Assembly: GCF_004331645.1 (NCBI RefSeq)
Contig: NZ_SJSK01000005.1
Coordinates: 1 to 64,000 of the forward strand
DNA: 64,000 nt
DNA from: Pedobacter frigiditerrae
GTDB lineage: Bacteria > Bacteroidota > Bacteroidia > Sphingobacteriales > Sphingobacteriaceae
Direction of reading: 5' to 3'
The position numbers were made by a program, and so were the translations under genes. Under the pieces are notes generated by a model. It saw only the letters and a list, made by a program, of their open reading frames with translations. It was not told the origin of the DNA and did not search any database. This document shows positions 16,536 to 25,790 of the stretch, piece after piece. Numbering within the stretch: position 1 is the first letter of the stretch; every line of letters begins with the position of its first letter.

Positions 16536-16713
16536 TTAAGCCACCACATCAATACCAAATGCACATATAGGTAAACCTGCACCTAATGCACCATTGGCAA
16601 TAACAGTATTTAATGGAATCATTATGCGCAGCAATCTCAACAAAACGAGCTATTTTTACCCAACTTCCCCAATCCGATAATGCCCATTCATGGGCTTTAC
16701 TAAGTATTAACCC
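16536..16713 (-). pseudogene. Possible frameshifted gene relic
   Basis: On the minus strand one frame reads KGLILSKAHEWALSDWGSW and VKIARFVEIAAHND. A second frame then continues NTVIANGALGAGLPICAFGI to a stop. Protein-like stretches joined across a frame change suggest a decayed gene; alternatively a separate 28-aa ORF starts at ATG 16622. No homologue recognised. Confidence 0.3.
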
Positions 16714-16773
16714 TTTGGTACGATATTTCTAATAACGATAGCTTAAACTAACCATTTATTATAAAAATTAACC

Positions 16774-17106
16774 ATGGGTAAATTTGTAATCACAAAAAGG
16801 AAAAACGGAGAGTTCCAATTTAACCTTAAGGCCGGTAATGGCCAAGTAATTTTAGCTAGCGAGGGCTATAAAACAAAGGCTAGCTGCGAAAATGGCATTT
16901 CATCTGTTAGCAACAATGCAGCCGACCTTGACAAATACGAACGTAATACTTCAAAAAATGGCAAGGCTTATTTTAACTTAAAGGCTAGCAATGGGCAAAT
17001 TATTGGCACAAGTGAAATGTATGAAAGTGAAGCAGCTAGAGATAAGGGTATTGAGTCTGTAAAGAACAATGCACCTGATGCCACTATAGAAGACGAAACG
17101 ATTTAG
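16774..17106 (+). CDS. YegP family protein (two DUF1508 repeats)
   Basis: A 110-aa protein with two ~45-residue DUF1508 repeats: GKFVITKRKNGEFQFNLKAG ... NGQVILASEGYKTKASCENGI, and KYERNTSKNGKAYFNLKASN ... GQIIGTSEMYESEAARDKGI. Each repeat has the conserved FNLKA.NGQ.I..SE.Y.....A..GI pattern. YegP-type proteins are small cytoplasmic proteins of unknown function. Length and repeat number are normal. Monocistronic. Confidence 0.92.
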   Translation: MGKFVITKRKNGEFQFNLKAGNGQVILASEGYKTKASCENGISSVSNNAADLDKYERNTSKNGKAYFNLKASNGQIIGTSEMYESEAARDKGIESVKNNAPDATIEDETI

Positions 17107-17390
17107 TAATTGTTCGTAATTATTGGGTGGGTTTAGTTCGTGTGTACCTAACCTGCCCAAATTTATGGCCTACACCTTAATAATTTTAGGCGCCTATCCT
17201 TGTTCATTTTTATAAGCAATAAGATTAAATAATTTTGGCAAAGAAGCCAAAAACCCATAAAATTTACGTTAATGCAGCATTTTTAATAAAGCACTCTTTT
17301 TTTCTCAAACGCTCTAAAACAATCAGTTATTTGGCAGGTGGCATATATGTTGCAATAAACCAAGTGACAATAAATATTTAGCAGTGGCCC

Positions 17391-17780
17391 ATGAGACAGA
17401 AAATTTTAATTATTGAAGACGAGTTTTTGATGTTGTCATTTTTACAACAGCGCTTACAGAAAGAAGATTTAGCCGTATCAATAGCTAGTGATGGCGACCA
17501 AGCAATGGAGCTCATCAACACAAACAAGTACGATTGTATCTTAGTTGACCTTATGCTGCCATTTATTTCTGGTTTTGAGCTCATTTCTCATATAAGAGCA
17601 AACACAATAAACCAAGCCACACCCATCATCGTACTTTCTGCATTGGGTAATGAAAAAACAATTGTAGAAGCCATTTCAATTGGCGCTAACGATTTCCTAA
17701 AAAAACCATTTGCCTTAAATGTTTTGGTAATTAAGTTGAAACTGTTACTTAAAGGGCACTTTATTTCACATACCGCGTAA
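17391..17780 (+). CDS. Stand-alone response-regulator receiver protein
   Basis: A 129-aa single REC domain with no output domain. Acidic pocket IIEDE (E9, D10), phosphoacceptor D53 in ILVDLMLP, S83 in IVLSA and K105 in LKKPF are all present, so it should be phosphorylatable. Its stop codon overlaps the ATG of the next gene (TAATG), pointing to translational coupling with a membrane protein that carries HEAT-like repeats. No histidine kinase is adjacent. Confidence 0.88.
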   Translation: MRQKILIIEDEFLMLSFLQQRLQKEDLAVSIASDGDQAMELINTNKYDCILVDLMLPFISGFELISHIRANTINQATPIIVLSALGNEKTIVEAISIGANDFLKKPFALNVLVIKLKLLLKGHFISHTA

Positions 17781-18610
17781 TGTTAGCTCAAGATCAAAAT
17801 GTATTGTTTTTATTTGATCGATCGTTCGATCATTTCCCTCTATTTATTCAAATAGCTATCATGATCATTTTACTATCGGTGTTTTTATTTCTGACAGGCA
17901 TTAGCTATTTATTTCTAAACCGCACCATATCAAAACACGTAGAACTAAGGTTAAAGAGCATAAGGGATTTAGTTGCAGGGCAATTAATGGTCGACTTGCT
18001 TAATGACAAAGAGTTATCAACCCATGAGTTAAATAGTTGGGCAAGTAAAATCATATCGCTATCGCGAAAAAAAAGGGGGTATAATCAAATTTTGATTGAC
18101 CAGATTATTTTTTATCATCACAACTTTACGGGTCATACCACGATAATGCTTAAAAGCCTTTTCAATAAACTCAAGCTTGCAGCGTATGCTGAGCGAAAGT
18201 TAAAGAAAAATAATTGGGTACTGAAAGCAAAAGGTTTAAGGGAGATACAAGAAATGACACCTATAACTAAAGAAGATATGCTGAAACCCTTAATCAATCA
18301 TAAAAACGATGACCTGAGGATAGAGGCACAAGCCACATACATCAGGCTAAACCAAACAAATCCGTTTGATTTTTTTGAGCATATTAACGAGGAACTCTCG
18401 GTATGGCATCAAATTCTATTATTTGAAACCGTAACCAATACGCCAAATTTAGCAATACCTAGATTTAGCCAATTCTTAGGTGTAAAAAATCCTTCGCTAG
18501 TTTCCTTTTATTTAAAATTAATAGCCCATTACCATCAGCTAGATGCCGTAATGGCCCTCATCAATTTACTAAATCTATCAAGTGCACTGAGGTTTTCGAA
18601 TTTAGCATAA
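17780..18610 (+). pseudogene. Membrane protein with HEAT-like repeats, probably 3'-truncated
   Basis: A 276-aa reading frame with a membrane segment near the N-terminus (~22-50) and a long helical cytoplasmic part containing HEAT-like repeats (WVLKAKGLREIQEMTPITKED, HKNDDLRIEAQATYIRLNQ, PSLVSFYLKLIAHYHQLDAV). Proteins with this layout often follow a receiver-domain gene in Bacteroidota. The repeats break off in a repeat (ALINLL), and the last residues read into the complement of an opposing lipoprotein gene. The gene therefore looks truncated by a deletion; a shortened functional protein remains possible. Confidence 0.55.
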
Positions 18611-18801
18611 GAACTGTCTAAATATTTAATGGCAATATTTCCTTTTCCAGAATTTAACATTCCATTATATTGCGCAAGCATGGTGTTAACATCAAGCCTT
18701 AGTTTAGATGTTCCATTATCTTTCTTTTGCTTACAGGCAGCAAATAAAGCTATTGCAATGAATATGTGAATTAAATAAGTTATATGTATGCGTTTCTGCA
18801 T
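18535..18801 (-). pseudogene. Small lipoprotein, probably 3'-truncated
   Basis: Begins MQKRIHITYLIHIFIAIALFAACKQKKDN, a lipoprotein signal with lipobox LFAAC. A helical segment follows (LRLDVNTMLAQYNGMLNSGK), resembling small periplasmic TPR-free helical lipoproteins. Only 88 aa, and its last ~25 codons overlap tail-to-tail with the HEAT-repeat gene by 76 bp. The sequence after ~ENLSALDRF is the complement of HEAT coding DNA. Best read as an N-terminal fragment left by the same deletion. Confidence 0.5.
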
Positions 18802-19340
18802 CTAAAAGGGATCAAATAATACTTTGCAATATATAGAGGAGCTCATGATAAGCTAAAACCATTAGGTTTCTTTTAATGCTTATATATTAATTACAAATTA
18901 AATATAATGTTTTGCTGTTGCAACTCATATAAAATATTAGTTAAATGGTGAATGATCAAAAATAAATTGCCACATCCAAATGAGCAAGTAGACTGAACAC
19001 GATAATGAGACAAGGGATAAGCTCACTTTCAAAAACCCCTAAAGCCATGAGTATTGAAAATAGATTCTTTCCAGAAGATTCGGGGTCTATGGCGTGCATA
19101 ATTCGAGCCATTTTATTGACTAATTGATTGAAATTTTGAGGTTTACGAAAATTTAAACGAATAGCATGCACTTGAGTATTGTATCTATTTACTGATAACC
19201 AGTCTATACGGTATTACAAATTTCATCACATTTATCCCACATTCTGTCACATTTCCCATTTCACTTCATCCATCCAGACTATATTGCTTCACATTCAAAA
19301 ATTAATAATAACAAGGGATAAAATTCCTTAAATTAAAACG
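18802..19340. other. AT-rich intergenic region
   Basis: Very AT-rich. A weak leftward ORF of 71 codons (18956-19171) ends in a hydrophobic segment (LIPCLIIVFSLLAHLDVAIYF) but has no other support. The promoter of the next hydrolase gene should lie here; no clear element was identified. Confidence 0.4.
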
Positions 19341-20231
19341 ATGAAATTATATTTATTTATTTCCTTCTTCTGTTTAAGTAGCAGATTATTTGGTCAAACC
19401 GATCCTGATTCTACTCAAGTAACAGAATTCACCACAGAAAATGTCAAGTTTAAAAGTGCTGGTATCATCCTTAGCGGAACCATCTTCAAACCTAAACATC
19501 CCGAGGCATCTTTAGTGCTGGTACATGGCTCTGGTCAGGAAAAAAGAATGACAAAAATGGCTACTCTTTTAGCTGCGAGGGGCATTGCTGTATTAACTTA
19601 TGATAAACGAGGTGTTGGGGAGTCAGGTGGGATTTATGCCGGGCCTGAAGTTGGCACAAACAACATTGATTCAGCAAACTTGAACCTATTGGCTTTAGAT
19701 GCGAGTGAAGCATGTAATACACTATTGGCACACTTGTCAGGCAAACATGGTAAAATAGGGCTAATGGGATTTAGCCAGGCAGGATGGGTAATTCCTCTCG
19801 CCGCAGCAAAAAACCAAAAAATTAAATTTATGTTGATATTTAGCGGACCAGTGGTGTCTACGCTTGAACAACTCCGTTTCCAGTTTTATACTCAAGGTAA
19901 TTCAAAGTTCTGGGAGACCCACACTGAAGCCGAGGCTCGAGCACACATGCGTAACGACCCAGACAAGTACAAATTTGAACCTACCGACCCTCGAGATGCG
20001 CTTTCAAAGCTATCCATCCCAGGTCTATGGATCTTTGGAGGAAGAGATATTCAGGCTCCAGTAGGCCTGTCAATTGAACATCTTGATGAACTTAAAGCGA
20101 AGGGCAAGCCTTATGCGCACCAATTGTTTCCAGAGTTTGGACATAATACTGCGTTTTCAAAATCACCCGAACCCGTCAATTTTGCTGTCCGATGGATAAA
20201 AACTTCTGCTAGCCAAAAGAAACGAAAATAA
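19341..20231 (+). CDS. Secreted alpha/beta hydrolase
   Basis: A 296-aa alpha/beta-hydrolase with a signal peptide (MKLYLFISFF...LFGQ). Core features: LVLVHGSGQEK (oxyanion loop), YDKRGVGESGG, nucleophile S145 in GFSQAG, a DP/D segment in WIFGGRDIQAP and the catalytic His in FPEFGHNTAF. The order fits serine esterase/peptidase-type hydrolases (S9/DLH-like). Substrate unknown; location periplasmic or extracellular. It stands alone before a short repeat (20271-20314). Confidence 0.85.
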   Translation: MKLYLFISFFCLSSRLFGQTDPDSTQVTEFTTENVKFKSAGIILSGTIFKPKHPEASLVLVHGSGQEKRMTKMATLLAARGIAVLTYDKRGVGESGGIYAGPEVGTNNIDSANLNLLALDASEACNTLLAHLSGKHGKIGLMGFSQAGWVIPLAAAKNQKIKFMLIFSGPVVSTLEQLRFQFYTQGNSKFWETHTEAEARAHMRNDPDKYKFEPTDPRDALSKLSIPGLWIFGGRDIQAPVGLSIEHLDELKAKGKPYAHQLFPEFGHNTAFSKSPEPVNFAVRWIKTSASQKKRK

Positions 20232-20270
20232 TTTAAAATCCTTAAAGGCAATAGCGGTGGGTGTGAACGC

Positions 20271-20314
20271 ATTGATTGAAATAGGAGGTTTTTTTCGAAA
20301 ATTTTGGAAGAATA
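20271..20314 (+). repeat. 44-bp direct repeat, left copy
   Basis: Begins attgattgaaatagg and has about 40 of 45 positions in common with 54887-54930, in the same orientation. Similarity extends a few bases to the left (tgtg-aacgc versus tgtggacga). No gene is visible in either copy. Confidence 0.55.
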
Positions 20315-20371
20315 ACAACCAACATATAATTGAAAGAAAGAATGCAGTTTGGTACCGATTAACGGTTATAG

Positions 20372-21397
20372 TTAAAGATTTTTCCCATAGAATATTGTAA
20401 GTTTTTTTACGATTTGAGATACATATTCTGGAGTATCATACAGTGCCACATGTGTAGCTCCTTCAATAGTATATAGTTCTTTCGGTTCCTGGGCCTGAGC
20501 ATATGCCTGCTGACTGTAATAATAGGTATCTGCTATACTTCCGGCAATGAGTAATAGCGGGCGTGGAGAGATTAGTTCAACATGGTCAAGAGCTGTAAAG
20601 CCAATGAGTTTATCCAGACTTGTAAAAAGATATTTATTGGTTGAGTTGGGATGCTGTCCTCTTTTTGTGCGGTAATACTCATAACCTTCCTGATACATAA
20701 CAGGAGCGTTAGCAGGAATATCCTGAAGAGAGTTTGGAACATAATTCATGTACCTTATTTCTCCACCATTCGCTTCCTTAGTTCGTTGTTTGGCTACGTC
20801 ATCCAAACGTTGCTGAACCTGGGCTTTCATTGTCCCATTAAGACCATCCCTGCGAAGCTGCCCAAGATCAGCCATGCTAATGGTTGCCACTGCCTTGAGG
20901 CGATGTTCGGTTTCGGCTGCCTTTATAGCGAAACCTCCTCCTGCACAGATACCCAGTAAACCAATTTTAGTCGGATCAACAGAAGGATGGATACTTAGGT
21001 AATCCGTAGCGGCACGGAAATCTTCTACACGTACGGCAGGATCTTCCAAAAATCGGGGTTCTCCCCCACTCTCACCCTGATAGGATGCGTCAAATGCCAG
21101 TGCAATATATCCTTGTTCTGCTAGTTTTTGTGCATACAATCCGGCAGTTTGCTCTTTTACACCTCCAGCCGGATGCCCGACCAATATGGTGGGATACTTT
21201 TTATTCTTATCAAATGCTTTCGGCAAATAAAGATTTCCAACAAGGATAACGTTTCTATTGGGAAAGGTTACCCTTTGTATCGTTGTTACTGATGTACTGG
21301 AAGTATTTGCTTCTGTGTTGGTTTGGCTTTTGGCTGTATGGCAGCAAACAAATAATGCCATCGAGATACAGACTGATTTTATCTTTAGATTTTTCAT
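20372..21397 (-). CDS. Secreted alpha/beta hydrolase with Cys nucleophile (YcjY/dienelactone-hydrolase-like)
   Basis: A 341-aa alpha/beta hydrolase with an N-terminal signal (MKNLKIKSVCISMALFVCC...AKSQ). The elbow reads LLGICAGGGFA with Cys (C151) in the nucleophile position, as in dienelactone hydrolases and YcjY-type proteins, rather than Ser. VGHPAGGVKEQ is the oxyanion region; the C-terminus has LIAGSIADTYYYSQ and the catalytic His in EGATHVALYDTP. The DLH-like triad is therefore intact. Substrate unknown. The adjacent aldo-keto reductase gene lies 48 bp upstream in the same direction, so they likely form an operon. Confidence 0.85.
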   Translation of the reverse strand: MKNLKIKSVCISMALFVCCHTAKSQTNTEANTSSTSVTTIQRVTFPNRNVILVGNLYLPKAFDKNKKYPTILVGHPAGGVKEQTAGLYAQKLAEQGYIALAFDASYQGESGGEPRFLEDPAVRVEDFRAATDYLSIHPSVDPTKIGLLGICAGGGFAIKAAETEHRLKAVATISMADLGQLRRDGLNGTMKAQVQQRLDDVAKQRTKEANGGEIRYMNYVPNSLQDIPANAPVMYQEGYEYYRTKRGQHPNSTNKYLFTSLDKLIGFTALDHVELISPRPLLLIAGSIADTYYYSQQAYAQAQEPKELYTIEGATHVALYDTPEYVSQIVKKLTIFYGKNL

Positions 21398-21445
21398 TTA
21401 AATTAATTTTTGGTTATTAATCTGTGTGTGATTGAATTAAGGAGA

Positions 21446-22423
<978 letters not shown>

Positions 22424-22513
22424 AACTGAATATATTTTTATGTGCTAAATTGTTAGTTAACAGTACAAAATTCCACTTAAAATTGAACATTTGATTTATA
22501 CAGATTACTGTAT

Positions 22514-22535
22514 TACTTACCAGTTTAACTGGTAT
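22514..22535. promoter_or_regulatory. Inverted repeat in the aldo-keto reductase/AraC intergenic region
   Basis: Contains ACCAGTTTAACTGGT, a near-perfect dyad (ACCAGTT-t-AACTGGT), midway between the divergent starts. A candidate regulator binding site, possibly for the adjacent AraC-family protein, although AraC proteins more often use direct repeats. Confidence 0.35.
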
Positions 22536-22570
22536 GACCATGCGATACATGTAGCCTTTAAAAGAATTCT

Positions 22571-22578
22571 TAAATTTG
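22571..22578 (+). promoter_or_regulatory. Candidate -7 element of the AraC-family gene
   Basis: TAAATTTG matches TAnnTTTG and lies 19 bp before the ATG at 22598, a common distance in Bacteroidota. Confidence 0.4.
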
Positions 22579-22597
22579 TTTAGTTATTATATAAAAG

Positions 22598-23494
22598 ATG
22601 GAAAATACGTTCAACTTTAACACCGTATCCCAATACAATGATTTTAATAATCATGAAACCCTGCACCCTATGGTAAGCGTATTGGATTTTTCAAAAGCTG
22701 TTCAAAGGAACGGTGGCCGTATGACTTTTGGGATATATGCCATTTTTTTAAAAGAAGTAGAATGTGGAGACTTAAAATATGGGCGTGAGGTTTACGATTA
22801 TCAGGACCGTACTTTGGTATTTCTTGCACCTGGACAGGTAATTGAGGTAGACAGTAATGGTAGTTATTATCAGCCAAAGGGCCAGGGTTTGATATTTCAT
22901 CAAGATTTAATATTAGGTACTTCACTCGCTAAAAAAATGGATCAGTACCATTTCTTTAGTTATCATTCCAATGAAGCGTTGCATTTATCTACACGTGAAA
23001 AAAAGCTTGTTTTGGATTGTTTCTCAAAAATCGAATACGAACTACAACAGTCTATTGACAGACATAGCAAAGAGATTATGGTTTCTAATATTGAGCTTTT
23101 TTTAAACTATTGTATCCGTTTCTACGACCGCCAGTTCATCACCAGGGAGCATATTAACAAAGGTATTCTGGCAAAATTCGAAGAATTATTGAACAGCTAT
23201 TTCAATTCTGCCAGACCAAAAGAAAAAGGATTGCCTTCGGTCTCCTATTTTGCAGAACAATTGCACCTTTCTGCTAACTATTTTGGTGACCTTATTAAAA
23301 AGGATACTGGAAAATCTGCCAAGGAATATGTACAGACCAAAATCATAGAAATAGCCAAGGAAAAAATATATGACCGAAATAGATCATTGAGTGAAATTTC
23401 GTATGATCTGGGCTTTAAATATCCGCAGCATTTTACAAGGTTATTCAAACAAAAAACAGGATTTACCCCCAATGAATATCGGGGTCTAAATTGA
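22598..23494 (+). CDS. AraC family transcriptional regulator
   Basis: A 298-aa regulator with an N-terminal cupin-like sensor half (~30-150, with PGQVIEVDSNG) and a C-terminal AraC DNA-binding domain. The domain has two helix-turn-helix units: SVSYFAEQLHLSANYFGDLIKKDTG and RSLSEISYDLGFKYPQHFTRLFKQKTGFTPNEYR, the second being the conserved signature. It is divergent from the aldo-keto reductase and Cys-hydrolase pair, which is the usual arrangement for a local regulator of those genes. Confidence 0.92.
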   Translation: MENTFNFNTVSQYNDFNNHETLHPMVSVLDFSKAVQRNGGRMTFGIYAIFLKEVECGDLKYGREVYDYQDRTLVFLAPGQVIEVDSNGSYYQPKGQGLIFHQDLILGTSLAKKMDQYHFFSYHSNEALHLSTREKKLVLDCFSKIEYELQQSIDRHSKEIMVSNIELFLNYCIRFYDRQFITREHINKGILAKFEELLNSYFNSARPKEKGLPSVSYFAEQLHLSANYFGDLIKKDTGKSAKEYVQTKIIEIAKEKIYDRNRSLSEISYDLGFKYPQHFTRLFKQKTGFTPNEYRGLN

Positions 23495-23598
23495 AGATCG
23501 CCGATAGCGCTTTAGATTAACTGTATTAGTTATTACCAACCTGAACAACTACCTAAACAAAAAAGGTTCAAATCTTGCGAAATGAACTTTAATATAAT

Positions 23599-23859
23599 TT
23601 ATCTCATGACATCATTTACCGTTTGGCTATCTACAAACTGCTCAAAGCTGATTATTTTTCCGTCCTTCAATTTCCAAATATGGGCCACTCTTGCTTCAAA
23701 TGGCTTGCCTGTAATTTTGTAGGTTCCATTATAGGTTCCATAGGCCACCACCGTGTCCTGGCTGGCTACATAATCTTCCGGCGTAAATTTGTAATCAATC
23801 CATTCGCTCATTCCCAAAATCGACATTTCGGCAACCAGTGACATATCGGTAATTTCCAA
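23599..23859 (-). pseudogene. NTF2/SnoaL-like protein, 5'-truncated remnant
   Basis: Only 86 codons are open. They match the C-terminal two thirds of the NTF2-like (SnoaL) fold: DTVVAYGTYNGTYKITGKPF, ARVAHIWKLKDGKIISFEQF, then DSQTVNDV. Intact members are about 125-135 aa and start with an helical hairpin that is missing here. Upstream sequence shows no continuation in any frame, so it looks like a remnant; a short functional form cannot be excluded. Confidence 0.55.
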
Positions 23860-23958
23860 AGCCTATTCAGACAATAAAAACCTGTAAATCAGATATATAA
23901 AAAAAGGCACACCAATGGTAGGGTAACAATTAGAATTGACAATTAAACCTAAACAATC

Positions 23959-24897
23959 ATGAATGCTAAAAAAATTATCTATTTGATACTCTTTTTGCTT
24001 TGGGCAGCTTCAACCTTTGCAAGCACTCAAAAAAGATCAAAAAAAACAGAAAAACAAAACAACGTAACTGCGGTAAATGCAAAAACACAGTTTATCCAAG
24101 CTGGCAACAATAAGATTGCCTATCGTACTATAGGGAGCGGAAGTCCATTAATCCTATGCAATCGCCTTCGTGGGATACTGGATACCTGGGACCCTTTATT
24201 CTTGGACAACTTAGCGAAAACCAACAAGGTCATCATTTTCGACTACCCTGGCATAGGCCTATCATCGGGCCGATTGGCACCCACCATGCTTGGGGTTGCA
24301 ACTGATGTGAAACAATTTGCTGCTGCACTTAAATTATCAAAATTTAGGCTGTTGGGATGGTCTTACGGTGGCGCAGTTGCGCAAAGTTTTGCTGCTCATT
24401 TTCCCGAAATGGTGTCTCATCTTATCCTTATAGGAGCAAATCCCCCAGGAAAAAATGACACTCCTTATGAACAAGCATTTTTAGATGCAGCCTTTAAACC
24501 TGTAAACGATCTACAGGATGAAGAGATTTTATTTTTTGAACCTAGCTCTGCAAAAAGCAGGGCCGCAGCTAAGGCTTCTAATCTAAGGATTGCCGCCAGA
24601 AAAACAGACCGAAGCATAATGGTAACTCCTGAAAAATTCGGGGACTACTTTAAAGGAGTTGCCGACTATCAGAAAGACGAGTTCAATTCAAGAGAAAAAC
24701 TTGCAGGAACCAAGGTGCCAATCCTGGTCATCATGGGCGATCATGATCCAAGCTGTCCGGTTGAAAACTGGTTTCCATTAAGCAAAAAATGGAAAACGAT
24801 GCAACTGATAGTTATACCTAGTTCAGGCCACGGTGTACAGCATGAGTTTCCAAAATACATTGCATCACAGATTGAGCTTTTCGTAACGGCAACTTAA
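23959..24897 (+). CDS. Secreted alpha/beta hydrolase (non-haem haloperoxidase-like)
   Basis: A 312-aa alpha/beta hydrolase with an N-terminal hydrophobic signal (MNAKKIIYLILFLLWAASTFA). It has the oxyanion region RGILDTWDP, FDYPGIGLSSG, nucleophile S135 in GWSYGGAVAQ, Asp in IMGDHDPS and His in SGHGVQHEFP. The triad is complete and the core resembles haloperoxidase/epoxide-hydrolase-type enzymes. A cytoplasmic paralogue without the signal is at 37400-38251 (same RGTLDTWDP and GWSYGGLVVQ motifs). Substrate unknown. Confidence 0.87.
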   Translation: MNAKKIIYLILFLLWAASTFASTQKRSKKTEKQNNVTAVNAKTQFIQAGNNKIAYRTIGSGSPLILCNRLRGILDTWDPLFLDNLAKTNKVIIFDYPGIGLSSGRLAPTMLGVATDVKQFAAALKLSKFRLLGWSYGGAVAQSFAAHFPEMVSHLILIGANPPGKNDTPYEQAFLDAAFKPVNDLQDEEILFFEPSSAKSRAAAKASNLRIAARKTDRSIMVTPEKFGDYFKGVADYQKDEFNSREKLAGTKVPILVIMGDHDPSCPVENWFPLSKKWKTMQLIVIPSSGHGVQHEFPKYIASQIELFVTAT

Positions 24898-24939
24898 GCC
24901 TATTTCTAAGCCGAATGGCTGACCTCCAAAAAAAATATT

Positions 24940-24982
24940 TTTCTTGTCCTAGTTCAATGCACAGGTTTTTTAAACACCGCAA
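24940..24982 (+). promoter_or_regulatory. Shared 43-bp upstream element (first copy)
   Basis: The sequence tcttgtcctagttcaatgca, followed by a T-run and aaacacc, recurs with only a few changes at 27574-27616. Each copy is 43-50 bp before a start codon (25032 and 27660). Likely a common operator/promoter for the isochorismatase-like and dioxygenase transcripts. Confidence 0.6.
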
Positions 24983-25031
24983 CTTTGAGTTGTAAAAAGA
25001 AAACAAAATAACCTTTTAAAAAAATAACAAA

Positions 25032-25721
25032 ATGAAAAAATTAATTCTATCGGCATTAGTTGCCATCGCCTCATTAAACAGTTTTGCACAAAAACCAAGT
25101 CCATTATTACTAACACCCACCAACCATACACTGGTTATGATTGATTATGAAAGCCAGATGGCCTTTCCTGTTCAAAGCATCACTGTTGACCAACTTAGAA
25201 ACAACACTGCAATTGTAGCTGGTGCATCAAAAATCTTTAAGGTTCCAACAGTGGTAACCACCGTTGCAGAAAAATCATTCAGTGGCCCGGTTTTCCCTGA
25301 GCTACTGGAATTTTATCCTAAAGCAAGTTCTAATTATATAGACCGCACCACCATGAACACCTGGGAAGATGTAAATGCACACAAAGCCATCACAGCTAAG
25401 GGAAAGAAAACATTGGTAATGGGTGGTTTATGGACAAGTGTATGTATCGTTGGCCCAGTACTTTCAGCAATTAATGAAGGGTATACCGTATATGTAATTA
25501 CTGATGCAAGTGGAGACGTTTCTAAAGAGGCACATGACCAAGCGGTAACTCGTATGGTTCAAGCTGGCGCACATCCAATCACATCAATTCAATATTTACT
25601 AGAATTACAACGTGATTGGGCAAGAGGAGAAACTTACAAACCTGTAACAGACCTTGTTAAAAAATATGGAGGTGCTTATGGTATCGGGATTCAATATGCT
25701 CATGAGATGTTAGCACACTAA
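25032..25721 (+). CDS. Isochorismatase-family cysteine hydrolase (YcaC-like), exported
   Basis: A 229-aa cysteine hydrolase of the isochorismatase/YcaC family with a signal peptide (MKKLILSALVAIASLNSFA). Catalytic Asp in VMIDYESQM (D38), the IDRTTMNTWED segment characteristic of YcaC-like members, and nucleophile C138 in LWTSVCIVGP. The N-terminal signal is unusual because most relatives are cytoplasmic. Reaction unknown. It is preceded by the shared upstream element and followed by a strong terminator, so it is probably monocistronic. Confidence 0.87.
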   Translation: MKKLILSALVAIASLNSFAQKPSPLLLTPTNHTLVMIDYESQMAFPVQSITVDQLRNNTAIVAGASKIFKVPTVVTTVAEKSFSGPVFPELLEFYPKASSNYIDRTTMNTWEDVNAHKAITAKGKKTLVMGGLWTSVCIVGPVLSAINEGYTVYVITDASGDVSKEAHDQAVTRMVQAGAHPITSIQYLLELQRDWARGETYKPVTDLVKKYGGAYGIGIQYAHEMLAH

Positions 25722-25728
25722 GAAAAAA

Positions 25729-25756
25729 AGCAGGGCACGCAAGCCCTGCTTTTTTT
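25729..25756 (+). terminator. Rho-independent terminator
   Basis: Perfect 8-bp stem AGCAGGGC/GCCCTGCT with a 6-nt loop followed by eight T. An A-run upstream makes it potentially bidirectional. Ends the isochorismatase-like gene. Confidence 0.9.
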
Positions 25757-25790
25757 TCCATAACAAATTCCCCATTCTAAAGAATAAATC

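Larger units (their letters stand above)
15677..16773. other. Region with tiny leftward ORFs or decayed coding DNA
   Basis: No gene of normal size is convincing. On the minus strand several short ORFs with ATG starts and protein-like composition follow each other (listed separately), some with overlapping stop/start codons. The region upstream (about 16540-16740) reads as two pieces of a protein in different frames, ending GALGAGLPICAFGIDVVA, which suggests a frameshifted relic. Real small genes and decayed DNA cannot be separated by eye. Confidence 0.4.

Noticed and set aside
18956-19171. Leftward ORF of 71 codons with a hydrophobic C-terminus
   Set aside because: AT-rich, no partner or recognised family; mentioned only within the intergenic entry.
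24903-24982. sigma-54 promoter before the isochorismatase-like gene
   Set aside because: No GG-10-GC pattern and no 18-bp palindrome upstream; the shared 43-bp element is a different kind of site.
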